Source: Antilocapra americana (Eukaryota > Chordata > Mammalia > Artiodactyla > Antilocapridae). Taken from it: 64,000 nt of DNA. Shown here in pieces: positions 56,166 to 64,000 of this stretch. The stretch's first letter is position 1; every line of letters starts with the position of its first letter. The position numbers were made by a program, and so were the translations under genes. Where the stretch lies: positions 19,290,597 through 19,354,596 of the forward strand of contig ML664199.1 of assembly GCA_007570785.1 (NCBI GenBank), written 5' to 3'. Under the pieces are notes generated by a model. That model worked only from the letters and a program-made list of their open reading frames with translations, searched no databases and was not told the origin of the DNA.

Positions 56166-56627
56166 TATATATTTTGACATTGTGTGGGATCATTATATAC
56201 TATATCTTCTCCTATGTCTCTTGTTAGCCTGAAATATTCTCATCTGTCCTATTTCAACTTCTGGTATTAAGAATAAGCATGATTTAGACATTCTCATCCA
56301 GTCCTTTGGCTCTTAAAATGTCTAGTAATTTCTTCCCTCTACAATGAAAACTTCTTCTACCCCTCTCTCTAGTTTTCATGAGTGGAACCTTTATTAACAT
56401 AGCATTCTGGTCTCTCTCTGTCTTCTTTCTCAGTCTCCTCAAGGGAAGGAGAAAATAATCTGACTGGTATTTTGGAGCAGGATCAGATACAGAGGTTCAC
56501 CTCTTTATAGTCTCTCTTTTTAAGATTGTTCTGTCACCTCTGCTTTGCTCTGGACCACCCATAAAACTCAGGGATACTGATTCTTAAACTGCTAGGAAAG
56601 GCTTACATGGGTCCAGTGCTGCCTGTT
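56166..56627. other. unique stretch, no gene seen
   Basis: No recognised feature. Confidence 0.45.
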
Positions 56628-56636
56628 CTGAGGTAT
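56628..56636. repeat. target-site duplication, left copy
   Basis: CTGAGGTAT, repeated at 56979-56987. Confidence 0.75.
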
Positions 56637-56978
56637 GTGAAAGTTGCTCAGTCATGCCCAATTCTTTGCAACCCCATGGACTATACATGGGGAATTAGGT
56701 AGCGGTGATGGTTGCATGTGGATGTATTAATCCACAGTCCATCAGTCCATGAAATTCTCCAGGCAAGAATACTAAAGTAGGTAACCTTTCCCTTCTCCAG
56801 GGGATGTTCCCAACCCAGGGATCGAACCCATGTCTCCTGCATTGCAGGTGAATTCTTTACCAGCTGAGCCACCAGGGAAGCCCAAGAATACTGGGGTGAG
56901 TAGCCTATCCCTTTTCCAGAGGATCTTCAAGACCCATGAATAGAACCGGGCTCTTCTGCATTGCAGGCAGATTCTGTG
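56637..56978 (-). mobile_element. Bov-tA antisense with duplicated head and foreign filler
   Basis: Antisense Bov-tA (AGTTGCTCAGTCATGCCC, TTCTCCAGGGGATGTTCCC, TGAGCCACCAGGGAAGCCC), then a second partial unit (56884-56978) repeating the head, as in 53906-54207. 56683-56741 replaces part of the body with unrelated sequence. Flanked by CTGAGGTAT. Confidence 0.9.
56683..56741. other. filler segment inside a Bov-tA, L1-like
   Basis: About 59 bp in place of the usual 20 bp of Bov-tA body. GGAATTAGGTAGCGGTGATG and GGTTGCATG resemble a piece of an old L1 3' UTR. Confidence 0.6.
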
Positions 56979-57144
56979 CTGAGGTATATTAAGTCTTTAA
57001 TTCTAGGCTTTGTTAAGTCACCCTCTAACCTGGACTTTGTTGACAATAAAGTTTATATTTTCATTTCTATGTGTTTCTTTTTATATCTCTTTGTTGTTTC
57101 ATATATAAACAAAAATGAGAAAATTTATTATTTCCATAAAATCT

Positions 57145-57335
57145 GAACATCACCTTTCTGATGGCTGTTTAAATATTACCTCTTCGAAGAGTCCTTGCCA
57201 CATCATTCATTTATTTAGCACCTACATATTATTTTTTCATTGTGTCCTATATGTTTTTATTATAGTGATTAATATAAGCTGTAATTATCTATTTCTTTCC
57301 TTATTTGTCTATTGCTCCTTTTCTCCATTTAATTT
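57145..57335 (-). mobile_element. L2, antisense, left part
   Basis: TCACCTTTCTGATGGCTG, TTCGAAGAGTCCTTGCC, TTTATTTAGCACCTAC and TGTAATTATCTATTTC follow the antisense L2 3' part. It continues at 57905 after an L1M. Confidence 0.6.
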
Positions 57336-57349
57336 TTAAATCTAATAAT

Positions 57350-57895
57350 AAAATAAAGTTAACATAGTTTAAAGATTACAATTTTAATATCTTAAAGTGT
57401 ATAGTCAGTGGTTTTAGTATATCTACATGCAACCATAACCACTGCCTAATTCCAAAACATTTCAACACTCCAAAGACAAACTTTGGGCCCATTAAGTAAG
57501 CTCCTCATTCCCACTTCTCCATCTCCCATGTTTCTTGGCAACCAGTAATCTACTTTGTGGATTTGCCTGTTATGGACATTTCATACAAATGGAATTATGT
57601 GTGACCTTTTCTGACTTGTTTTCTATTAACATTATGTTTTCAAAGTTCATAAAGCCTGCAGCATGTAATAGGACTTTATTTTTATGGCTGAATGATATTG
57701 CATTATATGAATATATCAATTGATTTAAACCTTTTTGGCTATTATGAAAAACATTGCTATGAATATTTGGGTACAAATTTTTGTGTGAATTGATATTTTC
57801 ACTTCACTTGGGTTAACTTTGTTTCACTTTTTGGGAAACCACCAAATTGTTTTTCCCAGCAATTGAGCTATTTTATATTTCCATCATCAATACAT
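57350..57895 (-). mobile_element. old L1M 3' end, antisense
   Basis: Antisense L1M placed within the L2: AAGTGTATAGTCAGTGGTTT, CATAACCACTGCCTAATTCC, GGCAACCAGTAATCTAC, TACAAATGGAATTATGTG and TTTATGGCTGAATGATATTG. Confidence 0.78.
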
Positions 57896-57904
57896 CTTCA
57901 ACAT

Positions 57905-58032
57905 ATTTTAAACTTCATAAGGGTAAGAACTGTTTTGTGCACCACTATATACCTAGTACCTAGGGCAAAAAGCCTGATACACAGAATATTCTTGAATTAG
58001 ATATGTGGCTAAATAAAAGAATAAATAAATGA
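57905..58032 (-). mobile_element. L2, antisense, right part
   Basis: AACTTCATAAGGGTAAGAAC, TACCTAGTACCTAGGGC and GAATAAATAAATGA match the antisense L2 end, thus the L1M entered this L2. Confidence 0.62.
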
Positions 58033-58446
58033 AATGGTTTAGTTGCTTTCCAAAGCTATATTCCTAGTACATATACAAAGGTATGATAAATGTTAAAATA
58101 ACAGTATTATTACTTTTGAATTTGCACTAATTTGAGTCCCTGTCTGCACCATAAAGTTAAAATTGGTTTGAGTTATTTAAGTGTCTGCTGATTTCAGGGG
58201 AAAATGCCTGATAAAATTGACTCTTACTGGCAACTACTCAGCCTGCAATAAGAAATATTGGAATATTGAATGATTTACCAGTCCTTGGAACTGTTTACAG
58301 CTACATGAAAAGAACAGCAACACAAAATTGTGGCTCGGAGGAAGTAACTCCAAACCTCAGCACCTCCAGAATAAACAACTGAGGTGAATGATCACCTTTC
58401 CTCAAAGTTCCCATCTAGTTAGGTAATGAATTTCTATCCATTCCAG
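58033..58446. other. unique stretch, no gene seen
   Basis: No recognised feature. Confidence 0.5.
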
Positions 58447-58455
58447 TAAGACACT
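58447..58455. repeat. target-site duplication, left copy (imperfect)
   Basis: TAAGACACT, matched with one change by TAAGCCACT at 58734-58742. Confidence 0.6.
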
Positions 58456-58731
58456 GTTGCTACTGCTGCTAAGTCGCTTCAGTCGTGTCCAACTCTGTGC
58501 GACCCCAGAGATGGCAGTCCATCAGGCTACCCCGTCCCTGGGATTCTCCAGGCAAGAACACTGGAGTGGGTTGCCATTTCTTTCTCCAATGCGTAAAAGT
58601 GAAAAGTGAAAGAGAAGTCACTCAGTCGTGTCCAACTCTTAGCGACCCCCTGGACTACAGCCCACTAGGCTCCTCGGTCCATGGGATTTTCCAGGCAAGA
58701 GTACTGGAGTGGGGTGCCATTGCCTTCTCCG
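58456..58731 (-). mobile_element. Bov-A2 SINE, antisense
   Basis: Dimer in antisense. The tail GTTGCTACTGCTGCTAAGTC is first, then unit 1 (CAGTCGTGTCCAACTCTGTG to TTTCTTTCTCCAATGCG), the linker AAAAGTGAAAAGTGAAAG and unit 2 (AGTCACTCAGTCGTGTCC to ATTGCCTTCTCCG). Confidence 0.95.
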
Positions 58732-58894
58732 AATAAGCCACTAGTCAGAGTCATTTTCCAATCCATCCTCCATCCCTTAGTCCAAATTAACTTTTATGCC
58801 ATTTTGCTATTAATATTTCTAAGTATACATACCATAGCTTTAAGAATTAAGTTTAAAACCTAATATAGTCTGCAGGATAATTATGTAAAGGCAT

Positions 58895-59045
58895 TTGTGA
58901 TGTAGGTTATGCAGTCTATGGAGTTAGATGTTTCTGGTTCATATTTTGGTTCCATTCCTTTCAAGCTAAGTGAGTTTAGAAGATAGTTGTTATTTGGGTC
59001 TCAGATGTTTCATCAGAAACTGGGAAAACAGTAACAATATCTGCA
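58895..59045 (+). mobile_element. MIR SINE
   Basis: AGTCTATGGAGTTAGATG, TTCAAGCTAAGTGAGTTT and CATCAGAAACTGGGAAAAC fit the sense MIR core. Confidence 0.6.
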
Positions 59046-59059
59046 TTATGGATCTGTCC

Positions 59060-59430
59060 CCTGTTAATCTTTTCTCATGCCACTCACCTACCTCTTGCTA
59101 TGTCCCAGTGATACCAGACTTCTCTTTGCTCCTCAAATATATCATGGTTTTTCTATTTCCTTTTCCTGAGGTATAGACTCTATCCAATAGTTGGTCAACA
59201 TCTCACCACTAGTCTCATCTGATTCTTTCCCATGGAGGTTTTCTTCTTCATAGAATTTTCCAAAATTATAATTATTCAACTACTTACATAATTTTTTGAT
59301 TTCTACCTGTATTATTTGCTTGACTGAAAACTCCCTTTTGACCACCACTGTATCCCTTCTGCTAAATGGGTGAATGCTTGAATGGAAGCTGTCACATGGA
59401 TATGTTTTGAATGAATAAATACAACATTTT
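59060..59430 (-). mobile_element. L2 3' end, antisense
   Basis: CTCAAATATATCATGG, TTCTATTTCCTTTTCCTGAG, GACTGAAAACTCCCTTTTG and TGTTTTGAATGAATAAAT follow the antisense L2 3' end. Diverged. Confidence 0.5.
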
Positions 59431-60837
59431 TAATGAATTACACTCTAACAAAATGTTTTAAAAAGCAAGTTTTGCCTATGGCATCATCTTACTGACCTCA
59501 GAACATGTCCTGAACCCCTGAAGATTATTCTTGCATTGATCCTCCAGGGTCTTATCCTATTCCTTTAGTCCTGGACTTCTATGACCATTTCATCTCATAG
59601 TTTACCCATTAAATTTAAATCATTATAGCATCCATTCTGACTTCTGTATTCTAGAACTTTTTTTTTCATCCTATTTGTTTGGTAAATCATTTAGAGAAAC
59701 AGTTTTGATCTAATACAACTTAGTTGCTTACATCCTTGGCAAATCTTGGCACTGTGCTTTAGTTTGCACTCCTCATGTCTGTATCTAAATTCTTTCCCTA
59801 GGGAAGTCAGTTTCAGATGTATCAAGACATATCCTGACAGCAAAAGGAACATGGAAATAATTTCAGAGTTAGCAATCACAATCCAGTTACAAGATCTAAG
59901 ACAGGTGACATAATTCTAAGCCCTGGAAGGCCAGCTCTGATTGACACTGGTTCTGAAATTGGATATAAACATGAGCGCCCAGTGGAACATATAAGGCAGA
60001 GTGAAAAATTTTGGAGGGACTCATGCAGGTCAGGCTATACCCTAGCAAACAACCCACAAGCAGATAGAACACAACCTTTTTCTACCTTACAAGTTGGTTT
60101 ATAGTTGACCCTAAATGTATCAACTTGAAGCACTATAGTGAACAAGGGATCTATTTCTCTCACTGTCAGAAGCATAACTCAAACATGGCAGTAAACATAG
60201 TAAATGCATATAACCTGTGATATGATAAAGGATTTTTCCTAAAATCTTTCGATTTCTGGACATTTCTCATACTCAAGTTGTGAGGGGCTCTAGTCTCAAA
60301 AACCAGCCTGACAAGCTTTTCACAAGTGATTTTTGCTTTTGTTTTTAGTATTACAGTCCTTGACTAAGCCTTACTGGGATGATGTCCCTTGAGTGAAATA
60401 ACCTGCTTAAGTTAAAACTCTGTTACACACATTTTGACTCTATGGCCTCAACAAGTCACCTGTTTGTTTGTTTTTTTTTCCTTTGGATCTCAGTTTGATT
60501 CCCCATTTTTTTTAAAAAAATAGTAAAATCAGTGGTCTTGCAGTATCATGGTGGAGGTTTATTGAAAAACATGTTTACAATTTCTGTTATAGGAACTGCG
60601 ACACTAACCATAGTGGCGTGATATTCAGATAAATATTTGATTGTAGACTAGGAATATGATCTTGTGAGGATGATAAGGATGGTTGATCCATAAACTCTGT
60701 CCTATGGAACTTTCAGGACAATGACAGATGTAAGGCATATACAAAAACAATGAGAGTATTAACAACAGAGGTTATACCTAAGGGTAATACTGAACTGCCA
60801 GAGACATGCAAGGTGCTACTTGTCCCCTAGGGTGGTT
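59431..60837. other. unique stretch, no gene seen
   Basis: About 1.4 kb without a recognised feature. Confidence 0.5.
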
Positions 60838-60848
60838 AAAAAGAAGGG
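60838..60848. repeat. putative target-site duplication, left copy
   Basis: AAAAAGAAGGG, repeated at 61393-61403. A-rich, so only GAAGGG is specific. Confidence 0.6.
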
Positions 60849-60922
60849 ACATGTGTATGCCTGTGGCTGATTCATGTTGATATGTGGCAGAAACCATCAC
60901 AATACTGTAATTATCCTCTGAT
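60849..60922 (+). mobile_element. terminal piece of a different L1-BT 3' end
   Basis: ATGCCTGTGGCTGATTCATG, TTGATATGTGGCAGAAACC and ATACTGTAATTATCCTC are the last bases of the other common ruminant L1 3' end, without a poly(A). It is joined directly to an upstream L1 part. Confidence 0.8.
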
Positions 60923-61392
60923 TACTCAGCATTAAAAAAAAATTCATTTGAAGCAATTCTACTCAGATGGACGAAACTGGAGCCCATTATCCAGAGTGAA
61001 GTAAGCCAGAAGCAAAAACAACAATACAGTATATTAACACATATATATGGAATTTAGAAAGACAGTAATGAGAACCCAACATGGGAGACAACAAAAGGAA
61101 CGCAGATGTATAGAATAGACTTGTGGACTTTGTGGATGAGGGTAAGGGTGGGATGAGATGGGAGAAGGGCATTGAAGCATGTTAATTGTCATGTGTCTAA
61201 TCAATCGCCAGCCCAGGATTGATGCTCGGGACTGGTGCAGCGAGATTTCCCGGGGGGGAGGGAGGAGGGAGGGGGGACCCGGAGGGGAAGCATACGTAAA
61301 CCCATGGTGATATCATAACAATGTATGGCTAAAACAATAATTAAAAAAATAAAAAATTAAAATAAAAAAAAAAATAAAAAAAAAATAAAAAA
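60923..61392 (+). mobile_element. L1-BT 3' end insertion
   Basis: Sense L1 3' end of the same subfamily as 4443, 26163 and 29181: TTACTCAGCATTAAAA, AGTGAAGTAAGCCAGAAGC, CGCCAGCCCAGGATTGATG, a G-rich block near 61250, and a long interrupted A-tail (61335-61397). No coding sequence. Confidence 0.95.
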
Positions 61393-61403
61393 AAAAAGAA
61401 GGG
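61393..61403. repeat. putative target-site duplication, right copy
   Basis: AAAAAGAAGGG, partner of 60838-60848. Confidence 0.6.
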
Positions 61404-61803
61404 GTTTTAACATGGCTTACAATTATGGTGGCAGGAAAAACAGAGACTAGGAAACAGCAAAAAATAAGACATAGAACATTGAAGAATATGTTAAATAAGC
61501 ACTGAGTAGAACAGTCTGTAAATATAGCAGTTCAACTAAGGGAAAAATCTATATTTATGGAGACGAAGCAGGTTAGGGTCATATCATTGAAGATTTTGGA
61601 TGCCAGGCTAAAATGTTTAGATTGTGTATGCAGGCAGTGGATGTCAATGATAGTTTTGGAAAAGCTGTTTTAAAGGATTATGCTTCTTATTGGAAGGAAA
61701 AGTTGGAAGAGGGAAATGTGGTGAGGTGTGTTGTTAGACAGCTGAGAGACATGGAGTCGACCTAATCCATAAATACCTACATTATAACTGAGATAACAGG
61801 AAG
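61404..61803. other. unique stretch, no gene seen
   Basis: No recognised feature. Confidence 0.5.
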
Positions 61804-63036
61804 TTCAGTTCAGTTCAGTCGCTCAGTCATATCTGACTGTTTGCGACCCCATGAATTTCAGCACGCCAGGCCTTCCTGTCCATCACCAACCTCCAGAGTT
61901 TACCCAAACTCATGCCCATTGAGTTGGTGCTACCATCCAGCCATCTCATCCTCTGTCATCCCCTTCTCCTCCTGCCCCAAATTCTTCCCAGCATCAAGGT
62001 CTTTTCCAAAGAGTCAACTCTTCACATGAGGTGGCTAAAGGATTAGAGTTTCAGATTCAACATCAGTCCTTCCAATGAACACCCAGGACTGATCTCCTTT
62101 ATGATGGGCTGGTTGGATCTCCTTGCAGTCCAAGGGACTCTCAAGAGTCTTCTCCAACACCACAGTTCAAAAGCATCAATTCTTCAGTGCTCAGCTTTCT
62201 TCACCATCGAATTCTCACATCCATACATGACTACTGGAAAAACCGTAGCCTTGACTAGATGGACCTTTGTTGGCAAAGTAATGTCTCTGCTTTTCAAGGT
62301 GCTATCTAGGTTGGTCATAACTTTCCTTCCAAGGAGTGAGCATCTTTTAATTTCATGGCTGCAATCACCATCTGCAGTGATTTTGGAGTCCCCAAAAATA
62401 AAGTCTGACACTATTTACACTGTTTCCCCATCTATTTGCCATGAGGTGATGGGACCAGATGCCATGATCTTAGTTTTCTAAATGTTGAGCTTTAAGCCAA
62501 TTTTTTCACTCTCCTCTTTCATTTTCATCAAGAGGCTTTTTAGTTCCTCTTCACTTTCTGCCATAGGGTAGTGTCATCTGCATATCTGAGGCTGTTGATA
62601 TTTCTCCCAGCAATCTTGGATCCAGCTTGTACTTCTTCCAGCCCAGTGTTTCTCATGATGCATGTAAGTTAAACAAGCAGGTTGACAATATACAGCCTTA
62701 ATGTACTCCTCTTCCTATTTGGAAGCAGTCTGTTGTTCCATGTCCAGTTGTAACTGCTGCTTCCTGACCTGCATACAGGTTTTTCAAGAGACAGGTCAGG
62801 TGGTCTGGTATTCCCATCTCTTTAGGAATTTTTCACAGTTTATTGTGATCCACACAGTCAAAGGTTTTGGTATAGTCAATAAAGCAGAAGTAGATGTTTT
62901 TCTGGAACTCTCTTGCTTTTTCGATGATCCAGCAGATGTTGGCAATTTGATCGCTGGTTCCTCTGCCTTTTCTAAAACCAGCTTGAACATCTGGAAGTTC
63001 ACGGTTCATGTATTGCTGAAGTCTGGCTTGGAGAAG
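61804..63036 (-). mobile_element. BovB 3' half, antisense
   Basis: 5'-truncated antisense BovB from its end (TTCAGTTCAGTTCAGTCGC) to the RT fingers (GAAGTCTGGCTTGGAGAAG). Motif C region (62573-62584) still reads YADD, but a single-base loss just after it shifts the frame. Pieces 62184-62411 and 62796-63002 (-) are remnants of the C-terminal part and the fingers/motif A part. Confidence 0.95.
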
Positions 63037-63074
63037 GTGACAGTAAAATTGTCCGTGTGTCCTTTTTCATCTGG

Positions 63075-63087
63075 CTTAACTCAGACT
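63075..63087. repeat. target-site duplication, left copy
   Basis: CTTAACTCAGACT, matched with one change by CTTAACTGAGACT at 63286-63298. Confidence 0.85.
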
Positions 63088-63285
63088 GGCCTTCCCTGAT
63101 GGCTCAGTTGGTTAAGCATCTGCCTGCAATGCAGGAAACCTGGATTCAGTCACTGGGTTGGGAATATCCTCTGGAAAAGGAAAGACTACCCACTGCAGTA
63201 TTCTGGCTTGGAGAATTTCATGTACTATACAGTTCATGGGATCGCAAAGAATCAGACACAACTGAGCGACTTTCACTTCACTTCA
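63088..63285 (+). mobile_element. Bov-tA SINE
   Basis: Full sense Bov-tA. The tRNA-Glu-like head is clear (GGCCTTCCCTGATGGCTCAG, then GGATTCAGTCAC at the B box), the body has ATCCTCTGGAAAAGG with a shortened middle, and the end is ATCAGACACAACTGAGCG followed by a CACTT-rich tail. Confidence 0.95.
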
Positions 63286-63298
63286 CTTAACTGAGACT
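63286..63298. repeat. target-site duplication, right copy
   Basis: CTTAACTGAGACT, partner of 63075-63087. Confidence 0.85.
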
Positions 63299-64000
63299 AG
63301 CACAGCATGTGAGAAATTTTACATTGTATTCTTTGAAAGAGTTCCAGAGGAAAATGGTTAGGCTGAGAGCAAGGATCTCCATGTTAATGACAAAGTAAAG
63401 GAATATGTGAATCTTGAGAAGAGAATGCTGTTGATTCCTGTGAACTGCTTCTCTGAATGACATCATCTTCTAGAAAGTGTTGTACTCTTTCCCTGTTATA
63501 CTTTTGGAGACAGTATCTTAGGTATTTGCACTTTATTGAAGATAAAGTCAATATTTCAACAAATTTAGATATTCTCTTCTTCTTTCAATAAAAGAGCATT
63601 GGGGCTTGATAACAGGGTACTGAAAACTCTGATGCCAGTGTTCACTATTATCACCAAGAATGCCAAAAAGAAAATGAGCAATAAAATGTAGGAAGAGAAA
63701 ATACTAGGGTATATTTGTGATGTTTCTCTCTCTTATTGGCTTGAAAATAGTCTGCAAAAACAACCTCAAATGTTCTTACAAAAAGGCATATACATGGTAA
63801 TCACTGTCATTCTATTTAGTGGATGTAGGTGACCAGATGTAGAGAGATGAAAGCGAAGATAAGCTTCATAAATTCAACAATGGAGACATTTCAACACTGG
63901 TCAATACACAATAAGAAGAGAGAGTTGCTCTAAGTTACACCTTTAGGAATAGAGCGATGAAAATTTTACAATAATCAACCCATTCCTTGATTGCTCAATG
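63299..64000. other. unique stretch, no gene seen
   Basis: No recognised feature up to the window end. Confidence 0.5.

Overview
The window is intergenic or intronic nuclear DNA from a ruminant, most likely a bovid (cattle, sheep, goat or relative). The evidence is its repeats: many copies of the RTE LINE BovB, the tRNA-Glu-headed SINE Bov-tA and its dimeric relative Bov-A2, and 3' ends of the ruminant L1 family (L1-BT type). Older mammalian repeats (L1M, L2, MIR, a MER5-like hAT element) lie beneath them. I found no host protein-coding gene, exon chain, functional RNA gene, CpG island or CRISPR array. The window is AT-rich with stop-dense reading frames. Every long reading frame that I could identify is a LINE reverse-transcriptase or endonuclease remnant. 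I cannot tell the species from the sequence alone.

Layout. 1-9.9 kb: mostly unique AT-rich DNA with one Bov-tA, an old L1 3' end, a short L1-BT insertion with a perfect 15-bp target-site duplication (TSD), a MIR and a MER5-like element. 9.9-11.4 kb: Bov-A2 and Bov-tA. 11.46-22.59 kb: an 11-kb pile-up of BovB copies (+, -, +, +), two of them head to head, with an inverted local duplication inside the first. 22.6-31.4 kb: unique DNA, an antisense BovB 3' end, two L1-BT insertions (one with a 5' inversion) and an older inverted L1. 33.1-34.7 kb: an L2 relic carrying a Bov-tA, a small polyadenylated retrocopy and a second Bov-tA. 36.4-40.5 kb: a Bov-tA, a (CA)21 microsatellite, a 39-nt antisense 5S rRNA fragment with a 16-bp TSD, and BovB inserted into BovB. 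41.6-58.7 kb: old L1 pieces in both orientations (one about 4.4 kb, 51.1-55.5 kb), peppered with Bov-tA. 58.9-64 kb: MIR, L2, a chimeric L1-BT 3' end, an antisense BovB and a final Bov-tA.

How the parts relate. BovB encodes an APE-type endonuclease and a reverse transcriptase, and Bov-tA shares its 3' end with BovB, so the SINEs here are thought to be copied by BovB enzymes. The L1 copies supply a second machinery, the usual source of poly(A) retrocopies and probably of the 5S fragment. All enzyme remnants are broken by stops, frameshifts or active-site changes, so nothing here looks able to move itself. The points most worth a second look are the tailless 5S insertion, two BovB copies that share a non-BovB 3' extension, the inverted duplication inside the first BovB, the head-to-head BovB pair, and the chimeric or inverted L1 insertions. 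I did not find a convincing new biological system.
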